A DNA stretch of 45,665 bases from positions 1 through 45,665 of the forward strand of contig CADBUP010000049.1 in NCBI GenBank assembly GCA_902797885.1. The letters run 5' to 3'. The DNA comes from an uncultured Ruminococcus sp. (GTDB taxonomy: Bacteria; Bacillota; Clostridia; Monoglobales; Monoglobaceae). Positions 27,662 to 35,780 of the stretch are shown one piece after another. A model generated the notes under the pieces. The model ran no database searches. It was not told where the DNA came from and worked only from the letters and a program-made list of their open reading frames with translations. The number at the start of each line of letters is the position of its first letter. Within the stretch, counting starts at the first letter, position 1. The position numbers were made by a program, and so were the translations under genes.

Positions 27662-27737
27662 TTTTGTCGAAAGAAATATTACAATTATGTGTCAGAATAT
27701 TACAATCGTGTATCAATCAGAATAAATTTTGTCGAAA
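27662..27737. repeat. Nested direct repeats between dacF and ftsK
   Basis: TTTTGTCGAAA occurs at 27662-27672 and again at 27727-27737. Between them AATATTACAATTATGTGTCA (27675-27694) is repeated with four changes at 27696-27715, a 21-bp period or two helical turns. Such spacing is typical of a regulator that binds one DNA face. The block lies just upstream of ftsK and against the dacF stop codon. Confidence 0.55.
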
Positions 27738-28910
27738 TTAAAGCTTCAGCCAATCGGCGAGACATCTCAAAAATATCTGAACAGCATTTATTTTATCTAC
27801 CCGCTCCGTCGCACATACATCGCGGCGGGTAACCTCTTCGCCGTCTATGGTATAGATAATTTCGCCCAGCTTCTGTCCGTCCTCAACCGGCGCGGAAACG
27901 CTCTCTTCCATCTCGAACCTTGTTTCGAGCTTACTCTTGTTACCCTTTTTCACAACAAAGCCGCTTCCCGACACCTTTGGCGTAATCTGTTCCTTCACTC
28001 CGCCGACAACCCGAACATACGGAACCGCCACATTTAAGTCCTCATCGCTTGCCACCTCATAATTGGCGAACCCATAGTCAAGCAAGGCCGACGCGGACGA
28101 GAATCTGTCCTTGGTCGACGGGGCACAGATAATCACCGCGATAAGCTGCATTCCATCGCGAAGCGCGGTCGCCGACAGGCAATACTTCGCCGTACTTGTT
28201 GAGCCTGTTTTAAGTCCGTTCGCCCCGTTATAAAAACGTATCAGCTTATTTGTATTTGAAAGTCCGAAGCTTCCGTTTCTTAAGCTGTCCATCCAAATAG
28301 TCGTATAGTCAAATATTTTTGTATGTTTTAAAAGCTCCTGCGATATTCTTGCGACATCGCGGGCGCTGCTGTAATGCTCGGGTGTTTCATCAAGGCCGTT
28401 ACAGTTAATAAAATGAGTATTCTCACAGCCGAGCTCGGACGCACGCTTGTTCATCTTCTCGACAAACGCGCCCTCGCTGCCCGAGATAAACTCGGCCATA
28501 GCCACCGCCGCATCGTTGCCCGAAGCAACGGCGATAGCCTTTAACATATCATTTACACTCATCTGTTCGCCCGCCTCGAGAAAAACCTGTGAACCGCCCA
28601 TAGACGCGGCATACTCGCTTGTTGTTACCATATCGTCAAGCGAAATTTTTCCGCTGTCTATCGCTTCCATAATGAGAAGCATGGTCATTACCTTTGTCAC
28701 GCTGGCAATCTGAAGCCTCTCGTTTGCGTTCTGTTCGTATAAAACCTCGCCGGTTGACGCCTCCATTAATATTCCCGACTTGGCATTTATCAGCTGTGTC
28801 GAAACATTTGTATCGACCTGCTGAACCGGTTCAGCATACCCCGTAACCGAAATTAAAGATATTGCCATTATCAGGCAAGCAATTCTCTTTATACACATTA
28901 ACTTCCTCAT
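27738..28910 (-). CDS. dacF: D-alanyl-D-alanine carboxypeptidase (DacF/PBP5 type)
   Basis: Serine-type penicillin-binding protein (peptidase S11) that trims the terminal D-Ala from peptidoglycan stem peptides outside the membrane. Signal peptide about 1-26. The active-site motifs are S70-V-T-K73, S130-G-N and K234-T-G, all intact. A PBP5_C-type beta domain follows, ending in a short hydrophobic/amphipathic tail (INAVQIFLRCLADWLKL) that may tether it to the membrane. 390 residues, typical. A GGAGG lies 7 nt upstream of the ATG. A TATAAT at 28983-28978 on the minus strand may be its -10 box, but no good -35 was found. Confidence 0.95.
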   Translation of the reverse strand: MRKLMCIKRIACLIMAISLISVTGYAEPVQQVDTNVSTQLINAKSGILMEASTGEVLYEQNANERLQIASVTKVMTMLLIMEAIDSGKISLDDMVTTSEYAASMGGSQVFLEAGEQMSVNDMLKAIAVASGNDAAVAMAEFISGSEGAFVEKMNKRASELGCENTHFINCNGLDETPEHYSSARDVARISQELLKHTKIFDYTTIWMDSLRNGSFGLSNTNKLIRFYNGANGLKTGSTSTAKYCLSATALRDGMQLIAVIICAPSTKDRFSSASALLDYGFANYEVASDEDLNVAVPYVRVVGGVKEQITPKVSGSGFVVKKGNKSKLETRFEMEESVSAPVEDGQKLGEIIYTIDGEEVTRRDVCATERVDKINAVQIFLRCLADWLKL

Positions 28911-29052
28911 TTTCGTACCTCCGATGCCTCTTTGGGCAGTTTATTCTTTTATTAATAGATTATGCCAAGCGCCTAAAATTATACGCGAATGTAAAAATAA
29001 GGCGCGTTTTGGGAACTTTTCATTAACTTTTCATTACAATATCATAACATTC

Positions 29053-29081
29053 TTGCAATTTCCGAAGTTTAAGGTTATAAT
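29053..29081 (+). promoter_or_regulatory. Sigma-A promoter of the RCC1-repeat gene
   Basis: TTGCAA (29053-29058), a 17-base spacer and TATAAT (29076-29081) on the plus strand. It probably also serves the genes that follow up to alr. Confidence 0.75.
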
Positions 29082-29133
29082 ATATTATGTATAATTAAAA
29101 ATTCATACAAGAATATGAAATGTTGGTGAAAGA

Positions 29134-30849
29134 ATGGAGCTTTTGCAAGCCATAGACAAACTCAATAACATCGAGACCGACTGTCCGGTAAGGATTAGTA
29201 AGTGTGAACTGCTTTCGGATTCAGACAATGTGCGCGTTTCACTTCATATAAAATTAAAGGCGGCATACGGCCCGATTTCACACGTTCGTCTTGACATATG
29301 CTGTTACGGCCCGGATGGGTCTAAACTATCGGCTATAAATGATGTTCAGTATAAAAAAGGCGGCATCGAGCTTGAGGTTCCCTCACTTATGACCGCCGCG
29401 GCGGCAATAATAGTGCGAAACGCAATTTTAGAGGACGGCACAAATTGGCACAGTGATTCCGTCTTTCCGGATTCGGTTGAGGTCACTCAAAGCGAACCCA
29501 CCGTCAGCGATGATACGGCGAAGTTTGATTCCTCGGCCTTGATTGAGCCGAACGGCCAAGCCGATTTCATTGAAGCGCCCAAAACCCGAAAGGAAAAGCG
29601 TGAGGCGCGAAAACAACGCTTCCGCGAGGAGGAAGAAATCCGCGAATTTATCAAGCATGACCCGACCGAGAGAAAAAAGCGTATTATCGCGAGACTTCTC
29701 GCCCTTATTCTTATCTCGGGGGCAATATGTGGCGGAGTCTATGCCTTAAAATATAATCAGGATTCCGAAGCGGCATATAAAAAGGCGATGAATCTGTATA
29801 ACAGCGGTAAATTCGAGGACGCGGTGGGCGAGCTTGAAAAAGCCGAGCAATATGTCTTTTTCGGTGATAAAAAGAAGGAGCTTGACTGGAGCCTTGCCAT
29901 GAGTTATGCAAGACAGCGCGATTTTTACGATGCCGGCAAGTACTTTAAGTCGCTTAACGGCTATATCGAAAGCAGAGAAAACTATCGAAGTATCATAGAG
30001 GCGTACTCAGGTATTGTCGCCGCAGGCAGGGCACATACCCTCGCATTAAAATCTGACGGAACGGTTTTAGCCGCCGGGAATAATAACAAAAAACAATGCG
30101 ATGTCTCAAAGTGGCGTGATGTAACAAAGCTTGCCGCCGGCGGCGACCATTCGGTCGCTCTTATGCGTAACGCACGCGTCACGGCAACCGGTGATGACAC
30201 CTATGGGCAATGCAGCGTTTCCTCATGGAAAAACATCTCGGATATAGCGGCGGGAAGCGGCCACACCGTAGGGATAACCAAACAAGGGAGAGCTGTTGCG
30301 ACAGGTGATAACACCTACGGTCAATGCGATGTTGAAAATTGGTCGGGGATAGTTTCGGTCAGTGCCGGGGACACCCACACTGTCGGTCTTAAAATAGACG
30401 GAACCGTTATTGCCACAGGCGATAACTCCCATGGCGAATGTAACATCGGTCAGTGGAGCGACATCGTTTCGATCTGCGCCGGGAACGGCTTCACCGTCGG
30501 TCTTAAATATGACGGAAGAATAGTCTTTGCCGGTGATGACAGCCGCGGAATATCCGAAGCAACAAAGGTCAAGGACACATACTTCATCTCATGCGGAGCA
30601 AGCAACGTGATTGTAACCTCGGCCGACGGTCATACACAAGCCTTCGGCGGAAACGATTCTAATCAATGTATGACGGATTTATGGAAGAACATTGCCGCCG
30701 CGGCCGGCGGAGAACGCCACAGCATAGGCATATCGGTTGACGGAACCGCCTTCGGCGTCGGTGCAAACGACAGCGGTCAGCTTGACCTGTCCGGTTGGAA
30801 CGGAATAGGAATTCCGAAATCGACCGTTACTATACGCAAGGGTTCATAA
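29134..30849 (+). CDS. Membrane-anchored protein with tetratricopeptide-like helices and RCC1/BLIP-II-type repeats
   Basis: 571 residues. An N-terminal cytoplasmic part (1-183) has a beta-sandwich-like first half and a strongly charged Lys/Arg/Glu stretch (150-182). One transmembrane helix spans 184-204. A TPR-like helical pair follows (about 212-290, AMNLYNSGKFEDAVGELEKAEQYV), then about seven RCC1-type repeats (about 293-571). Each repeat has the pattern AAGxxHTxxLxxDGTVxATGDNxxGQCxVxxW. The repeats should form a propeller outside the cell. RCC1/BLIP-II folds bind proteins, so a protein-protein interaction role is likely, but the partner is unknown. The ribosome binding site is weak. Confidence 0.8.
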   Translation: MELLQAIDKLNNIETDCPVRISKCELLSDSDNVRVSLHIKLKAAYGPISHVRLDICCYGPDGSKLSAINDVQYKKGGIELEVPSLMTAAAAIIVRNAILEDGTNWHSDSVFPDSVEVTQSEPTVSDDTAKFDSSALIEPNGQADFIEAPKTRKEKREARKQRFREEEEIREFIKHDPTERKKRIIARLLALILISGAICGGVYALKYNQDSEAAYKKAMNLYNSGKFEDAVGELEKAEQYVFFGDKKKELDWSLAMSYARQRDFYDAGKYFKSLNGYIESRENYRSIIEAYSGIVAAGRAHTLALKSDGTVLAAGNNNKKQCDVSKWRDVTKLAAGGDHSVALMRNARVTATGDDTYGQCSVSSWKNISDIAAGSGHTVGITKQGRAVATGDNTYGQCDVENWSGIVSVSAGDTHTVGLKIDGTVIATGDNSHGECNIGQWSDIVSICAGNGFTVGLKYDGRIVFAGDDSRGISEATKVKDTYFISCGASNVIVTSADGHTQAFGGNDSNQCMTDLWKNIAAAAGGERHSIGISVDGTAFGVGANDSGQLDLSGWNGIGIPKSTVTIRKGS

Positions 30850-30892
30850 AAATTATATAAAAGTTATATTAAAGACAGAAAGGGTTATAATA

Positions 30893-31411
30893 ATGGATGT
30901 TTTTGTTGAACAAATTGTTAAAAGAAGAAGGACTACAGGCGATATATTTAAAATTGCACTCTGTGTTTTGGCTATTCTGCTTGTGCTTTTGGCCACACCG
31001 ATGCTTCTCGGAATCCAGTTCTTCGGTTCTATCGCGCTGCTTATCTGTGTAGGGCTTATATATCTGCTCTATAATGTGCTTATTTCGGTAAATTTAGAGT
31101 ACGAATACGCTTTTACAAACGGTGCGCTTGACGTGGATAAAATCATTGCTGCACGCCGCAGGAAGAAGCTTACCGACCTCAACGCCCGTGAGATTGAAAT
31201 TATGGCGAAAACTTCAAACCGCGCATACAAAAACTATGCTGAAAACCGCGACATAAAAAAGATATATGCCTGCACCTCTCCCTCGGATGAGGATGTCTTC
31301 TTTGTAGTATACTTAAAAGAGAGCAAGAAATATATGCTTCTCTTTAACCCCGATGAAAGAATTCAGGACGGCTTCCGCCGCCTGAATCCTCAAAACGTAT
31401 TCTTAGACTAA
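30893..31411 (+). CDS. Small membrane protein, DUF6106-like
   Basis: 172 residues: a basic N-terminus (MDVFVEQIVKRRRT), two adjacent transmembrane helices (about 21-65) and a soluble C-terminal domain with a conserved-looking YEYAFTNGALDVDKIIARRR-type strand-turn region. It resembles a Clostridia-specific family of unknown function (DUF6106 by recollection, not verified). It lies 43 bases after the RCC1-repeat gene and is probably co-transcribed with it. Confidence 0.65.
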   Translation: MDVFVEQIVKRRRTTGDIFKIALCVLAILLVLLATPMLLGIQFFGSIALLICVGLIYLLYNVLISVNLEYEYAFTNGALDVDKIIAARRRKKLTDLNAREIEIMAKTSNRAYKNYAENRDIKKIYACTSPSDEDVFFVVYLKESKKYMLLFNPDERIQDGFRRLNPQNVFLD

Positions 31412-31427
31412 GTTCTTTTGAATGATT

Positions 31428-31448
31428 AAAAAAAAAAAAAAAAAAAAA
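31428..31448 (+). repeat. 21-base A homopolymer before acpS-nnrD
   Basis: An unbroken run of 21 A residues ends one base before the GGGA of the next gene's ribosome binding site, 10 bases from its ATG. Runs of this length change length by slippage, which would shift leader length or allow transcript slippage. Confidence 0.9.
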
Positions 31449-31458
31449 GGGAATAAAT

Positions 31459-32673
31459 ATGATTAAAACCGGAATTGACATAACCGAGATTTCAAGATTC
31501 TCACAGATGAAGAATATTGAGGTCTTCAAAAAACACGTATTTACCCTGCGTGAGAGGCATTACTTTGACGGAATGAAAAACCCGTTCAACAGCATAGCCG
31601 CGGCGTTTGCCGCCAAGGAGGCCTTCGCGAAGTATATGGGAAGCGGCTTTCGCGGATTCAGCCCGCGCGATATTGAAATTCTTCACGATGAACTCGGAAA
31701 GCCGTATATTTTGTTTATGCGAAAGCCGATAAACGCGGATGTAAGTCTAAGCCATTCGGGTGACTGTGCCGTTGCCGTTGTATGCGGCGAAGAATATAAT
31801 ATGGGAAGATACGCGGATATGATTAAAAGCTATCGTTCTATGCTTCCAAAACGCCGCCCGAATATAAACAAGGGCGACTGCGGCCGGGTGCTTATAATTG
31901 CCGGCTCAAACGGTATGATCGGCGCGGCTTGTCTTTGTTCCCGCGCGGCAATGCGCTGCGGAAGCGGCCTTGTTACCCTGGCTCTTCCCGAATGTATTCA
32001 GCCTACGGCGGCGGCAAAGCTCGATGAAGTTATGACATACCCCCTCCCCTGCTGTGATAAAATACTGACAGAGGACGCCGCGGAAAAGCTTTCCGACAAG
32101 CTAACCTCATGCGATGTATGCGCGATAGGTCCGGGGCTCGGCAAAAGTGCCGGCGCAAAGAAAATCCTTTCCGCCGTTTTACAAAATTCCGCCCCTTGTG
32201 TCATTGACGCAGACGGTCTTAACATTCTGGCTGAGGATATGAGTCTTCTTAAAGAGCACAGGTGTACGGTCATACTCACCCCCCACCCGGGCGAAATGTC
32301 AAGGCTCACGGGGAAGTCAATAAAAGAAATCGAAGACGACAGAACCTCGGCGGCAACAGAGCTCGCCGCAAGGTATCGCGTATACGTTGTCTTAAAGGGT
32401 CACGAAACGGTTATCGCCGCACCCGACGGCGAGGTTCACGTCAACAACAGCGGCAACGGCGGAATGGCAAGCGGCGGAATGGGTGATGTTCTCACCGGCG
32501 TTATTGCGTCGCTTTTGGGTCAAAAGCTCTCGCCTTTTAATGCGGCGGCTCTCGGAACGTTTATCCATGGTCTCGCGGGGGATATTGCCGCGGAGGAAAA
32601 GGGCGAATACGGGCTTATTGCAAGCGATTTAATCGAAAAGCTTCCGCTTACCCTTAAGGAGCTTGCACGCTGA
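31459..32673 (+). CDS. Fusion of holo-ACP synthase (AcpS) and NAD(P)H-hydrate dehydratase (NnrD)
   Basis: 404 residues with two enzymes in one chain. Residues 1-112 match AcpS, which attaches 4'-phosphopantetheine to acyl carrier protein: magnesium ligands Asp7 (GIDITE) and Glu54 (AAFAAKEAFAKY). Residues about 125-404 match the NnrD/YjeF C-terminal kinase-like dehydratase, which repairs hydrated NAD(P)H: IGPGLG (about 223-228), VIDADGLN (248-255), TPHPGEM (274-280) and GNGGMASGGMGDVLTG (332-347). The NnrE epimerase half normally fused to NnrD is absent. In many Firmicutes acpS and yjeF are neighbours, so fusion is plausible. The start is supported by GGGA directly after the A tract. Confidence 0.92.
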   Translation: MIKTGIDITEISRFSQMKNIEVFKKHVFTLRERHYFDGMKNPFNSIAAAFAAKEAFAKYMGSGFRGFSPRDIEILHDELGKPYILFMRKPINADVSLSHSGDCAVAVVCGEEYNMGRYADMIKSYRSMLPKRRPNINKGDCGRVLIIAGSNGMIGAACLCSRAAMRCGSGLVTLALPECIQPTAAAKLDEVMTYPLPCCDKILTEDAAEKLSDKLTSCDVCAIGPGLGKSAGAKKILSAVLQNSAPCVIDADGLNILAEDMSLLKEHRCTVILTPHPGEMSRLTGKSIKEIEDDRTSAATELAARYRVYVVLKGHETVIAAPDGEVHVNNSGNGGMASGGMGDVLTGVIASLLGQKLSPFNAAALGTFIHGLAGDIAAEEKGEYGLIASDLIEKLPLTLKELAR

Positions 32674-32717
32674 CAGAATAACACAATAAAATAATTATTA
32701 CAGAAGGTCTTTAAAAA

Positions 32718-33917
32718 ATGAAACATAATAACAGAGCATGGGCTGAAATAAACCTCGATGCAATAGAAAATAATATAAAATCAATAAGAAGCTATGTCTC
32801 GCCGTCGGCAAAAATTCTCGGCGTGGTCAAGGCGGACGCATACGGTCACGGCTACCTTGAGGTTGCGCGTACCCTTTTGGAAAACGGTGCTGACGCTCTT
32901 GCTGTGGCTTGCCTTGACGAGGCAATACAGCTTCGGCGGTGCTATATACACTGCCCGATTTTGATTCTCGGTCACTCGGGATGCGAGGATGCCGAAACCC
33001 TTGTATTCTATGACGTAATGCCCGGCTGCTTCGACTATGAGCTTGCCGAGGCAATGTCAAATGCGGCAATCCGCCTCGGTAAACATGCGAAAATACATAT
33101 CAAAATCGATACCGGTATGGGTCGTGTCGGCTATCGCTTCGCAGATGACGAAACTGCCTGCAGGAACACCATTTCGGAAATTTTAAGGATTTCCAAACTT
33201 CCGAATATAGAGATAAACGGAATATTCACACACTTTTCCGTCGCTGACGACGATGATGATGAATATACGTTTTTACAGTTCGACAGATTCTGTAGAGTAT
33301 GCGATATATTAAAGGAAAACGGCCTGAATATCCCGATTCGTCATTGCGCAAACAGCGCCGCACTTATTCGCTTTCCTCAGATGCACCTGGATATGGTTCG
33401 TCCCGGCGTCATTTTGTATGGGTTGAGTCCGTCACCGCTCGTTGATTGCAGCATTCTGAACCTTAAACCGGCAATGACTCTTAAGGCGAAGATAACAAAC
33501 GTCAAAACCGTCGAAAAAGGCTCAAGCATAAGCTATGGCCGCCGCTTCATCACCGACCGCGAAAGCAAAATTGCCACCGTTCCCGTCGGATATGCCGATG
33601 GATATTCAAGATTGCTTTCCAACTCGGCTCAGGTTATTGCCGGGGGAAAATTGTGTAATGTTGTCGGAAACATTTGTATGGATCAATGTATGATTAATGT
33701 CACAGATGTCAATACTATAGCTATCGGCGACGAAGTCATTTTGTTCGGCGTAGGCGATAATATAGAATTACCGGTAGAGAGCCTTGCCGAGAAAATGGGG
33801 ACTATCAACTATGAAATCCTTTGTATGATAGGCAAGAGAATTCCGAGAATCTATATCCGAAACGGCATTAAGCAAAAGATGCACAATTATCTTCTTGACT
33901 CACCGACTTCGGAATGA
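32718..33917 (+). CDS. alr: Alanine racemase
   Basis: PLP enzyme that makes D-alanine for peptidoglycan. 399 residues. The PLP lysine is Lys38 in VVKADAYGHG, and the opposing catalytic tyrosine is Tyr273 in SISYGRRF. The GYADGYSR and GNICMDQCMI motifs are also present. Length and domain order (TIM barrel, then beta domain) are normal. It follows acpS-nnrD by 44 bases, the conserved acpS-yjeF-alr-mazF order of Firmicutes. Confidence 0.96.
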   Translation: MKHNNRAWAEINLDAIENNIKSIRSYVSPSAKILGVVKADAYGHGYLEVARTLLENGADALAVACLDEAIQLRRCYIHCPILILGHSGCEDAETLVFYDVMPGCFDYELAEAMSNAAIRLGKHAKIHIKIDTGMGRVGYRFADDETACRNTISEILRISKLPNIEINGIFTHFSVADDDDDEYTFLQFDRFCRVCDILKENGLNIPIRHCANSAALIRFPQMHLDMVRPGVILYGLSPSPLVDCSILNLKPAMTLKAKITNVKTVEKGSSISYGRRFITDRESKIATVPVGYADGYSRLLSNSAQVIAGGKLCNVVGNICMDQCMINVTDVNTIAIGDEVILFGVGDNIELPVESLAEKMGTINYEILCMIGKRIPRIYIRNGIKQKMHNYLLDSPTSE

Positions 33918-33955
33918 TATAAGATACAAATAATATATAAGATTCTCTGACGGCC

Positions 33956-34003
33956 GTACATAATCGCACGTTCGTTGCCGCAGGTTGTCCGATGATTATG
34001 TAC
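33956..34003 (+). ncRNA. Stable hairpin between alr and mazF
   Basis: GTACATAATC (33956-33965) is exactly complementary to GATTATGTAC (33994-34003), with a 28-nt loop. No T tract follows, so it is not a standard terminator. The first arm contains TACAT, the RNA pentad cut by the Bacillus subtilis MazF enzyme. The rest of this 159-base gap holds no open frame longer than about 11 codons. Confidence 0.5.
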
Positions 34004-34076
34004 CAAAACACCTCAAGCTGCGTATAATGCAGATGAGAGCAAAGGATACAATCTAAACTTGCGGAGCGTGAATGTT

Positions 34077-34421
34077 TTGATAGTAAAAAGAGGAGATATA
34101 TATTATGCGGATTTAAGTCCGGTCGTCGGTTCCGAACAGGGCGGTGTCCGTCCGGTATTAATTATCCAAAACGATATCGGGAACCGCTACAGTCCGACGG
34201 TTATTGCTACAGCTATCACATCTCAGATAAATAAGGCCAAAATGCCGACCCATATCGAAATCGATGCGGGAGGTTTCGGGCTTTCAAAGGACTCGGTCGT
34301 TCTTGCCGAGCAGATAAGAACCATTGACAAAAAGCGATTGAAGGAAAAAATAGGCCATATAGACGGCTCGCTTATGGACAGAGTAAACGAGGCCCTGGAA
34401 ATTTCTTTCGGTCTGACCTGA
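34077..34421 (+). CDS. mazF: MazF/PemK-family endoribonuclease toxin
   Basis: A 114-residue sequence-specific mRNA interferase of the EndoA type. The opening [31 protein letters not shown] and the later [21 protein letters not shown] are diagnostic. The catalytic Arg (in GGVRPV) and Thr (in ATAITSQ) are intact, so it should be active. I choose the TTG at 34077: GGAG lies 10 nt upstream and it gives the usual family N-terminus. GTG at 34068 and TTG at 34059 are alternatives. In most Firmicutes a mazE/ndoAI antitoxin gene sits between alr and mazF; here there is no room for one. Confidence 0.93.
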   Translation: MIVKRGDIYYADLSPVVGSEQGGVRPVLIIQNDIGNRYSPTVIATAITSQINKAKMPTHIEIDAGGFGLSKDSVVLAEQIRTIDKKRLKEKIGHIDGSLMDRVNEALEISFGLT

Positions 34422-34471
34422 AAACACGACAATTATTAAACCTGAATTATATACTTAGGAGGGCATTAATT

Positions 34472-34954
34472 ATGAAAACAAAGAAGAGTAAACTGCTTAA
34501 ATTCGGAATCATTCTCGGCCTCACACTGGTCGCCGTAAGCGGCTTTGCGGTGTTCTCTGAGCCGGGCGGAACGGATGACCCCGTTGTGACAAAGAGCTAT
34601 ATAGTCGATAAAGTCGTTCCCGAAATCAAGGCCTATGTCGACCAGCAGCTCGGCATCGCCTCATCCGGCGGAACGGTTACAGCCAGACCCTCAACCTTCG
34701 TTGTGGTAAACTTAAACGCGGGTCAGAGCATAATCGGCGAAGCAGGAACCGAATTTATCCTGCGTATGGGAAGCGGAACAGTCATAGCGACCGCAAAGGG
34801 CGGCCTTTCTGATACAACGTCAGGCTTCGACCTCGCTAATAACACACCTCTTCCTTCCAATCACCTTCTGATAATTCCGGTTGCCGACGGAAGAGGCTTT
34901 AAGGCATCAACCGATGCAATCGTTATGATTAAAGGCGGATATACCGTTAAATAG
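34472..34954 (+). CDS. Secreted hypothetical protein
   Basis: 160 residues. A basic start and hydrophobic core (LLKFGIILGLTLVAVSGFAVF) form a signal peptide or membrane anchor. Next come SEPGGTDDPVVTKSYIVDKVVPEIKAYVDQQL, a short helical linker, and a compact beta-rich domain (FVVVNLNAGQSIIGEAGTEFILRMGSG to the end, GGYTVK). Similar short exported proteins occur in many Clostridia, but I know no function. It has an AGGAGGG ribosome binding site and a strong terminator behind it. Confidence 0.7.
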   Translation: MKTKKSKLLKFGIILGLTLVAVSGFAVFSEPGGTDDPVVTKSYIVDKVVPEIKAYVDQQLGIASSGGTVTARPSTFVVVNLNAGQSIIGEAGTEFILRMGSGTVIATAKGGLSDTTSGFDLANNTPLPSNHLLIIPVADGRGFKASTDAIVMIKGGYTVK

Positions 34955-34967
34955 TCTATTCTACTTT

Positions 34968-34994
34968 AAAAGGCGGCGTGTTGCGCCGCCTTTT
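34968..34994. terminator. Bidirectional terminator
   Basis: AAAAGGCGGCG (34968-34978) pairs perfectly with CGCCGCCTTTT (34984-34994) across a 5-nt loop. It ends the plus-strand group to its left and the minus-strand SLH-like gene to its right. Confidence 0.9.
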
Positions 34995-35001
34995 ATATTG
35001 C

Positions 35002-35703
35002 TTACTTAAACGGGTCTTCTATGTTTCTTGCTTTCAGCCTTAATCCGTCCATCATTTTTCCCGTTGTTTCGGCTCTGTCCGAAATACCGCTTAATCTTAC
35101 ATACCCATTATCATCAACAGATACGTCATACAGTTCCAGATAAGCGTTTAATACTTTTAAAAGCTTATCCTTTTTCATCGGTTCAGCTGTTAAATCTCCT
35201 GTTTCCTCGGTCAGCATAAGAATTTTGGCTGCCTTTGCATATCCTTCGGGGTAACCTCCGCATTTTTCCGCCAACCAGTCATATCCCGCCATAGTCAAAA
35301 GCATTTTTACGCCGTCTATTTCGGTAATATTATCATTCGGGCGAAACATCGCCGTTCCGTCTCCGTTTACCCAAAAGTTATTTTTAGCTATCAGAATCCA
35401 GTTATAGCTTGGAGTTTCTGCGGTAACATCAGCAAAGACTTCTTCTGCACTTATTCCCGCGTTAGATGTGCTGTATCCGTATATTCTGCCAAGTACCTCC
35501 GCCATTTTTCCGCGCGTTAATGTGTCATCATCGTTAAACGTCCGATTGCCGTTATTTATTACCCCAAAAACCTCAAAACGCTTCTCCGACTCCTCTGTGC
35601 TTCTTCCCTTATAGTCTGCGGCAAATGCGCCCATACTTATGACTGAAGCAGCTGTTACCGCCGCCAGCCCCACCGCTAAAACTTTTGCTTTTAAACCGCT
35701 CAT
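35002..35703 (-). CDS. Secreted SLH-like protein
   Basis: 233 residues with signal peptide (KVLAVGLAAVTAASVISMGAFAA). The mature part has two SLH-like modules: RFEVFGVINNGNRTFNDDDTLTRGKMAEVLGRIYGY (about 42-78) and a second around WVNGDGTAMFRPNDNITEIDGVKMLLTMAGY. The rest is helical, possibly a third degenerate module. It has no other domain, so it may be a wall-attached small surface protein. It is the second gene behind the agr-type operator promoter at 36639-36708; a weak terminator at 35735-35770 separates it from the first gene. Confidence 0.72.
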   Translation of the reverse strand: MSGLKAKVLAVGLAAVTAASVISMGAFAADYKGRSTEESEKRFEVFGVINNGNRTFNDDDTLTRGKMAEVLGRIYGYSTSNAGISAEEVFADVTAETPSYNWILIAKNNFWVNGDGTAMFRPNDNITEIDGVKMLLTMAGYDWLAEKCGGYPEGYAKAAKILMLTEETGDLTAEPMKKDKLLKVLNAYLELYDVSVDDNGYVRLSGISDRAETTGKMMDGLRLKARNIEDPFK

Positions 35704-35734
35704 TTTTGCTCCTCCTTATAATTTAAAAATATTC

Positions 35735-35770
35735 TATGCCGCCGAATCCTAACTAAAACCCGACGGCATA
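35735..35770 (-). terminator. Weak terminator or attenuator between the two secreted genes
   Basis: In the minus-strand RNA, arms CGACGGCATA (35761-35770) and TATGCCGCCG (35735-35744) pair over 10 bp with one G-U, followed by GAATATTTTTAAA. The wobble pair fits only this direction. Read-through would reduce expression of the downstream gene. Confidence 0.5.
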
Positions 35771-35780
35771 TACCTGGCGC

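Noticed and set aside
33918-34076. MazE/ndoAI antitoxin gene
   Set aside because: Only frames of 9 and 11 codons exist in the gap, far too short for an antitoxin.
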